A stretch of 58,342 nt of DNA, taken from NCBI GenBank assembly GCA_031292055.1, contig JARLHV010000144.1:1-58342 (forward strand). The letters run 5' to 3'. Shown here piece by piece: positions 38,156 through 47,154 of this stretch. The position numbers and the translations under genes are program-made. The notes under the pieces are model-generated. The model did no database searches and was not told where the DNA came from. It saw nothing but the letters and a program-made list of their open reading frames with translations. This DNA comes from Desulfosporosinus sp. Its GTDB lineage: Bacteria; Bacillota; Desulfitobacteriia; Desulfitobacteriales; Desulfitobacteriaceae. How positions within the stretch are numbered: position 1 is the stretch's first letter; each line of letters begins with the position of its first letter.

Positions 38156-38890
38156 TTAAAGTTGTCCTATGAAAACGTGGGTTTGAGGAATAACTCGAAC
38201 GTTGATGAGTTTCTCGAGAAAAAGGCTTTGCCACTCTAAAAGCTGGTATGGTTTAGGAGTCATAATCCCATGTATTTGGGTAACAGGTTGAAGAACCGTT
38301 AGGATTGATCGGTCAACTCCAGCAATTAGATCGCAAGCGTTTTGAAGATCATTGAGGGTCGTTTCCTTTTCAACAACAATTTTAACAAAGACGTCTTTTT
38401 GAAAACTGGAGCGTAAAAAGGCTTCATGAACATCCCAGTAGACCTGATCAGCGAATGGCAACTTAATATCCATGCTGATTATGTCTACCCAAGGTATAAC
38501 ATCAAGAAGTTGATCCGGCAAGGTCCCATTGGTCTCGAGGTAAATAGTCAGACCTTTTTCCTTTAATAAAGGTAATAAAACCCGAAGTTCATTGCTCCAA
38601 AGCAGAGGCTCTCCTCCTGTGACACTTAGAGAATGATGAATCGGAAAATCATAGGTCTGTAATAAGAGTTCCAGTAACTTATCAAGAGCAATGGGATTAT
38701 CCAGCTTGTTAAAATGTTGTGAGCCTGCTACCGTCTCTATCCTGAATTGTTGTGGCACTTTAGTCTCTGTGTCACAATAGGGACACGTTAAGTTGCACTT
38801 GGGTAAACGCAAAAACAGTTGCCTTACCCCGACGTAAGGACCTTCTCCCTGAATTGATGAAAAAATTTCCGTAAGCGGTAGATTAACCAT
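38156..38890 (-). CDS. queE: 7-carboxy-7-deazaguanine synthase
   Basis: A 244-residue radical SAM enzyme that contracts 6-carboxytetrahydropterin to CDG. N-terminal TEIFSSIQGEGPYVGVRQLFLRLP, the cluster motif CNLTCPYC (CxxxCxxC) and VTGGEPLLW. The ATG overlaps the last base of the DUF366 stop (TAATG), so translation is coupled. Confidence 0.93.
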   Translation of the reverse strand: MVNLPLTEIFSSIQGEGPYVGVRQLFLRLPKCNLTCPYCDTETKVPQQFRIETVAGSQHFNKLDNPIALDKLLELLLQTYDFPIHHSLSVTGGEPLLWSNELRVLLPLLKEKGLTIYLETNGTLPDQLLDVIPWVDIISMDIKLPFADQVYWDVHEAFLRSSFQKDVFVKIVVEKETTLNDLQNACDLIAGVDRSILTVLQPVTQIHGIMTPKPYQLLEWQSLFLEKLINVRVIPQTHVFIGQL

Positions 38891-39447
38891 TACTGAACCC
38901 CTCGTACTTTACAACGCGCGAGCCGCATGGATTGAACTTCTTTGCAATAATGTCTGGCGACACTCTCCCCTAACCCAAAAACATCCTGAATGTGGAGGTT
39001 TTCCAAACCAATGGTAGGAATCGGCGTATTTTGATTTGACACATTCAAGCCACAATGAATCAAGGTGGATACTGGCGAAAGGGTGCTAATGCTTACAGAG
39101 AGTTTTTTGTCTTCTTCATAGAGGTCATCGCCACTCCTGCTCAGGGTTGTAACTCCGAGCGCCTCGAGTTCTTCCTTAATTGTGGCGATAAGTAGACGTT
39201 GCCGAATAATTGTCTTTTCTAAATCCATTTCAAAATGTTCAACAATAAAATGCAGCATGTCTTGGCTATAAATCCAATCCTGCGCTAAGACATCCTCCAT
39301 ATCCACCATCTCGTTTAGTTCCACACGACACGAACCACGGAATACGCTAATACTATCACCCATAAGTCCAAAATTTTTATAGGCAAACAATGATTGAAGT
39401 TGAGTACCATCATAGTTTAGGGGTTCGTGCTGGACAATGTATTTCAT
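38890..39447 (-). CDS. DUF366 family protein in the preQ0 operon
   Basis: A 185-residue soluble protein recognised as DUF366 from its N terminus (MKYIVQHEPLNYDGTQLQSLFAYKNFGLMGDS, read in two parts) and the VFRGSCRVELNEMVDMEDV segment. Conserved His, Glu and Cys near HFIVEHFEMD, HCGLNV and ARHYCKEVQSMRLARCK suggest a metal or catalytic role. The frame is open to 39486, overlapping queC; AGAGGA is 7 nt before the ATG at 39447. It lies between queC and queE, coupled to queE, so a part in preQ0 or queuosine handling is likely but unproven. Confidence 0.8.
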   Translation of the reverse strand: MKYIVQHEPLNYDGTQLQSLFAYKNFGLMGDSISVFRGSCRVELNEMVDMEDVLAQDWIYSQDMLHFIVEHFEMDLEKTIIRQRLLIATIKEELEALGVTTLSRSGDDLYEEDKKLSVSISTLSPVSTLIHCGLNVSNQNTPIPTIGLENLHIQDVFGLGESVARHYCKEVQSMRLARCKVRGVQ

Positions 39448-39472
39448 AACCATTTCCTCTTTCTCGGGATTC

Positions 39473-40165
39473 TCATTGGGCACCAAACAGTTGCTGGATC
39501 AGGCCCAGCGCATTATTTCTAAGCAGGGCACGTTTTAAGCGCAGGCAGCTCTCACACTGCCCACATAGGTTCTCCTTACTCTCATAACAACTCCAGATAT
39601 GCTCAAAAGGGACCTTCAAGCGCACCCCTTCTCTGACAATTTCAGTTTTGGTCATCATCGAAGTTGGACTCACAACGATCACCTTCTCCTGGGTGGAATA
39701 GCTTAAACATCGGTTCATCGCCTCGATGAATTCTACAGAGTTATCTGGAAAGGTCGCAGCCTCTTCTTGGTTAAAACCCGTGATTAAGGCAGAGGGTCCG
39801 CCGAGATTCTCGGCAAATACTGCAGCGATATTCATAAATAGTCCATTGCGATTGGGAACCCATACTTGATGTGCACTTTCTCGCGCTTGGCTTAAATCAT
39901 CAAGTTCGTTGAATTTCAAAACAGGCAAATCTTCAGAGCGATTAACAAGGGCCGAACGGGTCTGTTCCTGTAAAAAAGGCAGGGCAATTACTTTATGTGG
40001 TATGTCATAATATTCGGAGATTTTATGCGCTGCAGAAACCTCTTTTTCGTTGGCCCTTTGTCCATAATCAAAGGTAAGGGCTAAATTTATGCTGTCCTTT
40101 TCTAAATAGAGCGCCAAAGCGAGCGTTGAGTCTAAACCACCTGAAAGTAAAGCGATTCCAGCCAT
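39473..40165 (-). CDS. queC: 7-cyano-7-deazaguanine (preQ0) synthase
   Basis: A 230-residue ATP-dependent ligase making preQ0 from CDG and ammonia. PP-loop motif ALLSGGLDSTLALAL at the N terminus, FDYGQRANEKE, VPNRNGLFMNIAAVFAE and the C-terminal zinc site CYESKENLCGQCESCLRLKRA. GGAGG 9 nt before the ATG; directly follows queD. Confidence 0.95.
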   Translation of the reverse strand: MAGIALLSGGLDSTLALALYLEKDSINLALTFDYGQRANEKEVSAAHKISEYYDIPHKVIALPFLQEQTRSALVNRSEDLPVLKFNELDDLSQARESAHQVWVPNRNGLFMNIAAVFAENLGGPSALITGFNQEEAATFPDNSVEFIEAMNRCLSYSTQEKVIVVSPTSMMTKTEIVREGVRLKVPFEHIWSCYESKENLCGQCESCLRLKRALLRNNALGLIQQLFGAQ

Positions 40166-40169
40166 TCAA

Positions 40170-40547
40170 TCAGTCCTCCTTAAAAATGGCCCACGCATCG
40201 GGAGATTCATAGACTTTAACCCATGCTAAGCGCTTTTCCGCAAGTTGCAAATCTTTCTTAAATTCCATAAACATAAATTGGGCAAGGTTCTCGGCGGTTG
40301 GATTGACCCCTTGGGGGCCAAAGTAAGGCAGGTCATTTAATAAACAATGATCCAGTGATGTTAAGGCTTTTTGTATAGCCTGCTTAACTTCACTAAAATC
40401 TATCAGCATACCTATTTGATCTAACTGTTGGCCTTCGATACAAACCACAACCGTCCAACGATGACCATGCAAGTTAGCACACTTACCGTTATAGTTGCGG
40501 ATAAAATGTGCAGCATCGAAATGCGCTTGTACACATACTTGAAACAT
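40170..40547 (-). CDS. queD: 6-carboxy-5,6,7,8-tetrahydropterin synthase
   Basis: A 125-residue PTPS-family enzyme turning dihydroneopterin triphosphate into 6-carboxytetrahydropterin. Zinc ligands are in AHFDAAH and NLHGHRW; the catalytic Cys is in the NGKCANLHGH stretch; SLDHCLLND and PTAENLAQF follow. The frame is open to 40568, but AAGGAG sits 6 nt before the ATG at 40547. It is the first gene of queD-queC-DUF366-queE-folE-ypmA-surE. No preQ1 riboswitch was seen upstream. Confidence 0.94.
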   Translation of the reverse strand: MFQVCVQAHFDAAHFIRNYNGKCANLHGHRWTVVVCIEGQQLDQIGMLIDFSEVKQAIQKALTSLDHCLLNDLPYFGPQGVNPTAENLAQFMFMEFKKDLQLAEKRLAWVKVYESPDAWAIFKED

Positions 40548-40667
40548 TTTTAGCTCCTTATTTGACATATTAGATTCTATTTTACCATTAATATTTACAA
40601 AAGAAAACGAAATATCAATAAATCTAACATCCAGAGCAAAACAGCATAAATAATGTCAAATTTAGTA

Positions 40668-40689
40668 GGGGCACGAAATATCGTGCCCC
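40668..40689. repeat. Perfect GC-rich hairpin upstream of queD
   Basis: GGGGCACGA (40668-40676) pairs exactly with TCGTGCCCC (40681-40689). No T run follows on either strand. It sits beside repeat copy 2 and may be part of an intergenic element rather than a terminator. The rest of 40548-40716 shows no gene and no confident promoter. Confidence 0.5.
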
Positions 40690-40716
40690 CACTATGGTAA
40701 CGGGTCGCTAAAACAC

Positions 40717-40869
40717 TATAAAGAAAACTTGGCTGGCGCCAAGCCTCGGCGAAGGCGGTCCCTTCTCGCCATCCTTGGCTACAGGGACACTCGGCCATCC
40801 ATGGCCAGCGGCTGCCTTAGTTGCACTGATGCTTCCAGAAAGTATACAACTGAAAGTTATACTTTCTGA
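40717..40869. repeat. Dispersed intergenic repeat, copy 2
   Basis: Same opening (TATAAAGAAAACTTGGCTGG), same GGCGAAGGCGG core, same GGCTGCCT-AGTTGC block and same closing AGAAAGTATA hairpin as 32901-32996, plus an internal segment of about 50 bp after GGCGG that copy 1 lacks. The boundaries share GGCGG/GGC, consistent with deletion in copy 1 or insertion in copy 2. Confidence 0.7.
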
Positions 40870-40906
40870 CTAGTACAAAAAAGGAGAAGGGTTTCTTCCT
40901 TCTTCT

Positions 40907-42073
40907 TTATGCCAGCTTGAGCGCCTTATTATAACAGTCAATCGCCGTATCCAATTGATCAATTTGGTCATAGATATTGCCAAGTAAAGCCCATCCCGCT
41001 GAATGGTTAGGGTCTATTGCAAAGAGTTGGTTCAGTGAGTCAATACCATCCTGCCAATTTCCTTTACGCGTGAGGCAAACACTTAAATTATACAGAATGA
41101 GCGGATGGTTGGGTACCAATTCTAAGGCTTCGCGATAATACTCCTCTGCTTTTCTTGTGCGACCCTGATAAACCAAAGTAAATGCCATATTATTGAGCAA
41201 AATCGGATCCTGAGGATAGATTGTTTTGGCACGTTCTAATAAATTCAGAGCGTCCTGAGAACGGCCTTCATTTTGATAGACTGCTGCCAAGTTGCTTAAC
41301 GAGTCATAATGGTCGGGTTCATATTTCAAAGCAAATTTGTAATACTGGATTCCTTTTTTAATTTCTTTGTTTTGGATATAGCAGTACGCTAATCGAGCCG
41401 CTAAATCGGGAGTGCCTCCATACCAAAGCGCTTTATCAAAGCTGATACAAGCATCAGATGCCTGTTCCAAAAGCAAGTGCATCTCAGCTTTCATTTCCCA
41501 ATATAATGATTCGCGTGGTCGTAGTTGGCAACATCCCTGAAAACACCGTAACGCTTCCAGATATTCCTCATGATAAGCGTAAATAATTCCGAGACGATAA
41601 TTTGTTTCTGCGTGTTGAGGTGCCGCTCGCAATGAATTATCCAGCGCCCTAATCGCTTCACGCCAATTTCCAAATTCTAAATAACAATCCGCGAGTACGT
41701 CCCAATAATTTGCCTGCTGTGGCTTTAAATAGATTGCCTGCTCGATCATTTCTTTGGCCTGGGGGATTAGGGCTTGTCCGAGATAACACCGAGCGAGCAG
41801 ATAGCTTATTTCCGCTGAATCCTCCTGATGCTGACTTTCCAAACGTTCTAAATAATCTCTTGCTTCTTGATATGCTTGAACTTTGATCAAATAGCGCACC
41901 TCTTTAAAACGTGGCTTAGAGCAATCCCGATTTAATAAATCCACCCAATTTTGGATAGCTTCATCCGTCTTACCCAACCAATGATACCATTGCGCTTGGA
42001 GAGAATTCCATAAATAAGAACTTTGAAGAGATGGCCTTTTTCGTTTGACATTCGAGGCCAAAGGTAGATCCAT
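40907..42073 (-). CDS. TPR-repeat protein
   Basis: A 388-residue soluble protein built almost wholly of tetratricopeptide repeats: about ten 34-residue units with the W/L/Y-G-Y-A-P pattern, for example NLAAVYQNEGRSQDALNLLE and NMAFTLVYQGRTRKAEEYYR. No signal peptide or other domain, so it is probably a cytosolic scaffold for protein contacts. AAGGAG is 8 nt before the ATG at 42073; the longer GTG start overlaps the site. Partner unknown. Confidence 0.88.
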   Translation of the reverse strand: MDLPLASNVKRKRPSLQSSYLWNSLQAQWYHWLGKTDEAIQNWVDLLNRDCSKPRFKEVRYLIKVQAYQEARDYLERLESQHQEDSAEISYLLARCYLGQALIPQAKEMIEQAIYLKPQQANYWDVLADCYLEFGNWREAIRALDNSLRAAPQHAETNYRLGIIYAYHEEYLEALRCFQGCCQLRPRESLYWEMKAEMHLLLEQASDACISFDKALWYGGTPDLAARLAYCYIQNKEIKKGIQYYKFALKYEPDHYDSLSNLAAVYQNEGRSQDALNLLERAKTIYPQDPILLNNMAFTLVYQGRTRKAEEYYREALELVPNHPLILYNLSVCLTRKGNWQDGIDSLNQLFAIDPNHSAGWALLGNIYDQIDQLDTAIDCYNKALKLA

Positions 42074-42366
42074 AGCCTTCACTCCTTTTTACTTATTTTA
42101 CCAGATAACTCTTCTCCTTCCGTCCCACTTTCCCCTTCTCTTTATTCCTAAAATCGAACGTCAAATGCCTATTAAATACGCGGTAATTCGCAAAACAACC
42201 TTACTATATCCACTCTCCTCGTCAGGTTTCTAGCAATAGCATCTCTAGTTATTGCATTTTCTCCTATTATCATGGCAACGGGAACGTAATTTTAATTCAA
42301 ATACTTGCCTCTCGCTGTTCATGACTTGCCCGACATTCGCTCTTGCCGATCCAGAATATTCCTAAT

Positions 42367-42407
42367 AAATGTGAAGAGACGCTGTTTTACAGCGTCTCTT
42401 CACATTT
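42367..42407 (-). terminator. Terminator overlapping the end of the fur-like gene
   Basis: A perfect stem of up to 19 bp with a 3-nt loop (GTGAAGAGACGCTGT 42371-42385 / complement 42389-42403, extended by AAAT/ATTT). The 3' arm on plus encodes the last codons of the Fur-like protein, so the coding end doubles as the 5' arm of the hairpin. It is followed by little T on the minus strand. Confidence 0.6.
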
Positions 42408-42836
42408 ATGGCAATATCCATAAAATTTCAAATCATGATCTACGATTTTAAATTGATTGCGTTTGGTGATCACAGTTTCAAGTGACTCTAACCAATCATC
42501 ATCGAATTCTGAGACATCTCCACAACGTAAACAAATGAGATGATGGTGGTGGTGATGTTCATCTTTTCTGCTAAATTCATACCGGCTTCGCCCATCACCA
42601 AAATCGTTCTTGAGTAAAACGCCAATCTCAGCCAATATATCCAAAGAACGGTAAACTGTAGCTAAGCCAATTTCAGGGTTTTGATGTTTAACAAGCATAT
42701 AAACCTCTTCAGCACTCAAATGACGATCAACATGTTCCAGAAACGTTTGTAATATCGTCTGACGCTGAGGGGTTACCTTATAGGAATGATTGCGCAACAG
42801 ATTGCAAATAGTTTCGAATGTCTTATGTTCCTCCAC
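42387..42836 (-). CDS. Fur/PerR/Zur-family metalloregulator
   Basis: A 149-residue Fur-family regulator. Winged helix (about 10-80) with VTPQRQTILQTFLEHVDRHLSAEEVYMLVK; dimer domain with the His run HHHHHHLICLRCGDVSEF and a second CxxC in YCHKCEE, so it has a structural zinc site. The metal specificity (Fe, Mn/peroxide or Zn) cannot be told from sequence alone. The frame opens at an ATG at 42872, but GGAGGAGG precedes a GTG at 42836, the family-like start. Two copies of a 21-nt repeat lie just upstream and could be an autoregulatory site. Confidence 0.9.
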   Translation of the reverse strand: MEEHKTFETICNLLRNHSYKVTPQRQTILQTFLEHVDRHLSAEEVYMLVKHQNPEIGLATVYRSLDILAEIGVLLKNDFGDGRSRYEFSRKDEHHHHHHLICLRCGDVSEFDDDWLESLETVITKRNQFKIVDHDLKFYGYCHKCEETL

Positions 42837-42851
42837 CCCTAGCCCTCCTCC

Positions 42852-42915
42852 ATATTTGCTATTATATGTCAAGGGTCTTCCTTTGCAAAGAAATATATTT
42901 GCTATTATACGTCAA
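42852..42915 (-). promoter_or_regulatory. Tandem 21-nt repeats before the fur-like gene
   Basis: Two copies, 42852-42872 and 42895-42915, differ at one position of 21; on the minus strand they read TTGAC(A/G)TATAATAGC followed by AAATAT. Each contains a TATAAT -10-like element. One copy may be the promoter and both may be operator sites. Confidence 0.5.
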
Positions 42916-42946
42916 ACCCAATCCTTTAAATGAGCATTTGAAGAAA

Positions 42947-44218
42947 TTAACGATCAAATACTTCATAAATAGCGAATTTTAAATAGTCTGTTTCTTCACT
43001 CCCGAGCAGCACGGGATGATCTCGGCCGGCGCGCCTGAATTCAATCAGTCTCAACACTTTATGCGCATCTTGAGCAGCCTCTTGGAGCATATTTAAAAAT
43101 AGCGTCGCACTTAAATGATACGAACAGGATGCAGTAACTAAAATTCCTCCGTTACGAACTAATTTCATGCCCTGGAGATTAATCTCTTTATACCCGCGTA
43201 TAGCCCCTTTTAAGACTTTACGACTTTTGGCAAACGCAGGAGGATCTAGAATCACAATATCCCAGGTTTTTTTGTCCTTTACCTGTTCCCGTAAAAAATC
43301 AAAAGCATTGGCCGCCACAAATTCAGTTCGATGAAGAAACCCATTCAGCAAGGCATTAGCTTTAGCCATCTCAATAGCTTTCTCTGAAACATCTAAACAA
43401 GTCACCTTTTTAGCTCCAAAATGGCAGGCATGTAACATAAAAGAGCCTGTATGCGAAAAACAATCTAAGACCTCAGCACCGTTCCAAAAAGGATTTTTGA
43501 TTTCTTTTCCTTTGGCATCTAAAGGATATCCCTCTTCCTGCACTTGAATACCGTGGCGAGCCCCCCATCCTGTCATCAGAGGTTTCAATGCTGCTCTATT
43601 TTCCCGTTGATCTAAAAAATAGCCTGTTTTTTGTCCCTCAGCAACATCCACCAAGATACTTAAACCGTTTTCATGAACAGTCACTCGGGTATCAAAAGGT
43701 TCATCGACAAAGCCCACTCTTTCTTCAAGCCCTTCAAGCCGTCTTACCGAAACATCGCTTCGTTCATAGATACCACGCTGATTGAAAATCTTCTTTAACG
43801 CCTTAAAGATCCAGCTTCGGCGCATCTCCATCCCTAAGGAAAGAATTTGCACAACGAGAACATCTTCGTATTTATCGATAACTAACCCTGGCAAGAAATC
43901 TGCTTCCCCATGGACAACCCGACACGATGTGGCTTCCGATAGCCATTGCCGACGCTTCCAAGCTTGTTCTATTTTATGAAAAAATAAATTTTCATCCACT
44001 TCAACATCTGAATAAGTCACAATGCGTATGATAAGTTGGGACAGAGGGTTATAAAACCCCTGGGCTAAAAAATGACCAGCATGATTAACGATATGTATAA
44101 CATCCCCACCTTGAGGATCCCCCTCTATCGTTTCAATTTCACTTGGATATACCCAAGGATGTCCTTGCTCAAGCCTCTTATTACGAAATTGTTTGAGAAA
44201 CGCTTTGGGAATAGTCAT
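42947..44218 (-). CDS. Class I SAM-dependent rRNA methyltransferase, RlmI family
   Basis: A 423-residue enzyme: N-terminal PUA-like domain (about 1-75, with RLEQGHPWVYPSEI), a middle RlmI domain with FLDQRENRAAL, and a C-terminal Rossmann methyltransferase with DCFSHTGSFMLHA, VTCLDVSEKAIEMA and the catalytic VILDPPAFAKS. E. coli RlmI makes m5C1962 in 23S rRNA. A small insertion (about 228-252, Lys/Glu-rich) precedes the SAM motif. GAGGAAG before the ATG. Confidence 0.9.
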   Translation of the reverse strand: MTIPKAFLKQFRNKRLEQGHPWVYPSEIETIEGDPQGGDVIHIVNHAGHFLAQGFYNPLSQLIIRIVTYSDVEVDENLFFHKIEQAWKRRQWLSEATSCRVVHGEADFLPGLVIDKYEDVLVVQILSLGMEMRRSWIFKALKKIFNQRGIYERSDVSVRRLEGLEERVGFVDEPFDTRVTVHENGLSILVDVAEGQKTGYFLDQRENRAALKPLMTGWGARHGIQVQEEGYPLDAKGKEIKNPFWNGAEVLDCFSHTGSFMLHACHFGAKKVTCLDVSEKAIEMAKANALLNGFLHRTEFVAANAFDFLREQVKDKKTWDIVILDPPAFAKSRKVLKGAIRGYKEINLQGMKLVRNGGILVTASCSYHLSATLFLNMLQEAAQDAHKVLRLIEFRRAGRDHPVLLGSEETDYLKFAIYEVFDR

Positions 44219-44536
44219 TTAATCTTCCTCGCTTTCTGGAATCAGTCGGAAATATTAGCTAATTTGCATTTAAAGCTGATATGATTAGCCTTATGGTTTG
44301 ATTATCAAATTCTTCTAATTCAGAAGCAACAATACCACTTATTGTCCATTTGTCAATGATTCTAGCATCATAAGGCATATGAAAGAAAATAACAAGTCAT
44401 GATGCCTTGGATAGTTATATAAATAATTTTTATACATCTATGATTATTTCTTTTCGGCAATTAAGATAAGTATAAAAAAACCGTCCTAGTAAAAGGACGG
44501 GCTACCAATACCATTATTTTCCGAAATATTGCTGGG
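44219..44536. other. Intergenic stretch with one terminator
   Basis: AT-rich, with no ORF or RNA recognised. The only clear element is the hairpin at 44481-44500. Confidence 0.4.
44481..44500 (-). terminator. Terminator after the UPF0180 gene
   Basis: CCGTCCT (44481-44487) pairs with AGGACGG (44494-44500); a run of seven T follows on the minus strand. Confidence 0.85.
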
Positions 44537-44776
44537 TCAAGAGAGCCGATCACGCAAAACATCTACGATTTCAGCCGCAGTCCGACCTGATGCATTGACA
44601 ATGGGCAGTTTAACCGGCCATTCCGGAGCTAATATATCCGTTCCGTCCCCTTTGACGACAACGGCTTGGACATTTTGTAATCTATGCTCTTCTAAAGGGG
44701 TAGTTTTAAATCCTGCGTTATTAAGCGCCTGAATAACATTTGCTAGTCCTTCTTCAACTGCTATCATTTTATACAT
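44537..44776 (-). CDS. UPF0180 (YkuS) family small protein
   Basis: A 79-residue protein with the UPF0180 N terminus (IAVEEGLANVIQALNNAGFKTTPLE), a central strand VQAVVVKGDGTDILA and a conserved C-terminal NASGRTAAEIVDVLRDRL. Function unknown. GGAGG 9 nt before the ATG. Single-gene unit with its own terminator. Confidence 0.82.
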   Translation of the reverse strand: MYKMIAVEEGLANVIQALNNAGFKTTPLEEHRLQNVQAVVVKGDGTDILAPEWPVKLPIVNASGRTAAEIVDVLRDRLS

Positions 44777-44847
44777 TTTTTCACCCTCCTCAAACTAGCC
44801 ATAGTTTCCCCTAATTTTTACAACCTATGCAGGATTATAATTTTCCT

Positions 44848-47154
44848 TTAGAAATCATAACTCTTTTGGAACCATATCTGGTAATCTGCTGATATGAGCG
44901 CATAGTCAAGTTGTATACGTGGTGCCGGATTAGGGAACGTCGCCTCTACTGTGCAGGTTATTACACTCTGCGTTTCCACAGACAAATGGATACTGTTTCT
45001 CTGGGGAGGAGTTCTCTGGAGGATGAGTGAATATTTCCCGCTTGGTTGTTGTTCTCCTTTTAGTTGTAATTTTCTAGGAAGTTTGGACATGGGTAAAAAA
45101 TCGTTCGTTTTAATTTCAAAAGGTGCTGCGCTTTCTAGTTTGAGACTGGTTAAATAAGGTTCAATCGTATAATTAAGTTTAAATAAAACCTCTAAGGTTC
45201 TTTGTGAATTCTTGTTTTTCTCTGCGACAGATGCCTCGACGCTGATAGGTGGTTTTTCATTATGTATTGCTAGATATTGACTTTTCCCTTCCTGTCCGCC
45301 TATGTCTCTCACTAATTGACGCGGCAAACGTTCGTCAGAGAAAATATGCACCACTCCGTCACTACCTCCTGCCCACTCTTCTCTAACCGTTACCGTCTGC
45401 GGGTAATCCCTGGAGTAAATTGGCACTAACCCCAAGGATAAAATGAGTATGCCAGTTACTACTAACGCAGGTTTTCTGGAATGATCCAATATTTTTTTGG
45501 AAAGTTGTGTCTTGGTGATCCCAACATGTAACGCGGCTAAGAAAAAGGGAACAAGCAGCAAGCTATAGATCCCCAGAAAAATCAAAAAATAGTTATGCAT
45601 TGCCTCATAGAAGCTAACCCACTGTTGTGAATTTAAGAGTTCAAAGTGCAACCGATAAATGAAATAGGGGCCGATCAAGACCAAGATAATGCTCGGTAAG
45701 AAAAACTGCAAATCCATGCACAGAAGCCAAAATACAAAGGGAAAGGCCAGATCAATTCGAATAAGCGCCAGTACTAAACTGACCCCTAAAAGTAATACTA
45801 CTCCGATAAACCAATAGAGCTGAGGATTCCGCGCTATAGGAAGCTTATAAAGCCAACCCGCCAGGACAATAACTATCCCTAAGGCAATCCCAATCCTGGC
45901 CACGACAAAGAGCTCAGGATAAGCCCAGTATAATAGCTGTACGTGTTTAATCAACTGCCAAAGATTTTCTCCAATCCCACTTAGGCCGATCACAATTAGA
46001 CTTAGCAATAGCGTAACCCCAAGGATCCCCATTGCTTTTTTCCAGCTCAATCTCTGCTTTTCCGTACCTTTCCTAAGATACTTTAACAAAAGTAAACCCG
46101 TAAGTAAAAAAGTGATCAACGTAAAACTGCGCACTCCATAACTTGGAAGAATAAAGACATGCTTGCCCATCTGAAAAGGTAAATATAACTCATCCCAGAC
46201 ATTTGGCCCCAGCTTATTCATCATTACTGTCGTTACTAATGCATAGGAATAATTGCCAATTTTTTGCATATCTTCCATGGAGATGTGATCAAGACGATCT
46301 TCTGAGTGATGAAAGTATCCCTCAGGTCGCCCATAAATACCTAGACCAAGAGCTGGAATTCCTTGATCCAGAAAAGAGCTGAAGTCGCTCGTCCCTCCTT
46401 GAGAACTTTCACGAGTCATTAAGATAGAATCGCGACTAATATGGAAGGGAATATGACTCTTACCAGCCAAAGCTACAACTTGCTTAATTAACTCCGGAGG
46501 TGTAGACTTTTTACCAGCCACATCGATTTCCAAAGGGGTGCCAACCATGTCAACATTGAGCATCCAGCGAACGGCTGATAAGTCTGCTTGACTCGTATAA
46601 AATTGTGACCCCAGTAGCCCATTCTCTTCAGCTCCAAAGAAAATAAATTGATAGGTTTCTTCGTGAGGCGTTTTACTTAGAACTCTAGCGAGCTCTAGTA
46701 AAATACCTACACCTGAAGCGTTATCCACCGCTCCAGGAACATTAAAATTTGCAGAATCGTAATGCGCTCCAACGACAATAGTGTCGGGGCGTGTTCCCGG
46801 CAATTCAGCAATAATGTTCTGACTATTAATCAGTTCGACCTGTTGTTGCTTTTGTAGGACTGAAACGTCTCGAACGACAATTTTACTGAAGGGTTGTTGA
46901 CGTACCTTCCAGCCGTTTTGATTTAACACATTACTTATGTACTGAGAAGCTTTTAACTCCTCCTTGCTTCCAGCAGGTCGTGGCCCAATTTTTTGCACAA
47001 GATACTTGACATCTTCATACGCCCTTGCAGCTGAAAAACCCGCTGAATCATTGAGAATCGGCGTAATATTAGCACTTGAATAAAGAAACCAGGGAATTGT
47101 AAGGAGCATTAAAATCACCATAAATACAACCACGCTCGTCTTGGAAAACTTCAT
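44848..47154 (-). CDS. Membrane-bound M28-family metallopeptidase
   Basis: A 768-residue protein. One N-terminal membrane helix (about 7-27) anchors an extracytoplasmic M28 aminopeptidase domain (about 40-325) with the two-zinc ligand set: VGAHYDS, VDNASG, FFGAEENGLLG, NVDMVG and the late HHSEDRLDH. Then come about eight membrane helices (about 345-590) and a C-terminal soluble beta-rich domain (about 600-768). It resembles fungal/bacterial ER- or vacuole-type M28 membrane proteases in outline. Substrate unknown. Confidence 0.88.
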   Translation of the reverse strand: MKFSKTSVVVFMVILMLLTIPWFLYSSANITPILNDSAGFSAARAYEDVKYLVQKIGPRPAGSKEELKASQYISNVLNQNGWKVRQQPFSKIVVRDVSVLQKQQQVELINSQNIIAELPGTRPDTIVVGAHYDSANFNVPGAVDNASGVGILLELARVLSKTPHEETYQFIFFGAEENGLLGSQFYTSQADLSAVRWMLNVDMVGTPLEIDVAGKKSTPPELIKQVVALAGKSHIPFHISRDSILMTRESSQGGTSDFSSFLDQGIPALGLGIYGRPEGYFHHSEDRLDHISMEDMQKIGNYSYALVTTVMMNKLGPNVWDELYLPFQMGKHVFILPSYGVRSFTLITFLLTGLLLLKYLRKGTEKQRLSWKKAMGILGVTLLLSLIVIGLSGIGENLWQLIKHVQLLYWAYPELFVVARIGIALGIVIVLAGWLYKLPIARNPQLYWFIGVVLLLGVSLVLALIRIDLAFPFVFWLLCMDLQFFLPSIILVLIGPYFIYRLHFELLNSQQWVSFYEAMHNYFLIFLGIYSLLLVPFFLAALHVGITKTQLSKKILDHSRKPALVVTGILILSLGLVPIYSRDYPQTVTVREEWAGGSDGVVHIFSDERLPRQLVRDIGGQEGKSQYLAIHNEKPPISVEASVAEKNKNSQRTLEVLFKLNYTIEPYLTSLKLESAAPFEIKTNDFLPMSKLPRKLQLKGEQQPSGKYSLILQRTPPQRNSIHLSVETQSVITCTVEATFPNPAPRIQLDYALISADYQIWFQKSYDF

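Noticed and set aside
40548..40716. preQ1 riboswitch upstream of queD
   Set aside because: I could not find the short preQ1-I pattern (stem, A-rich tail pairing to its loop) or a preQ1-II layout; only an unrelated GC hairpin is present.
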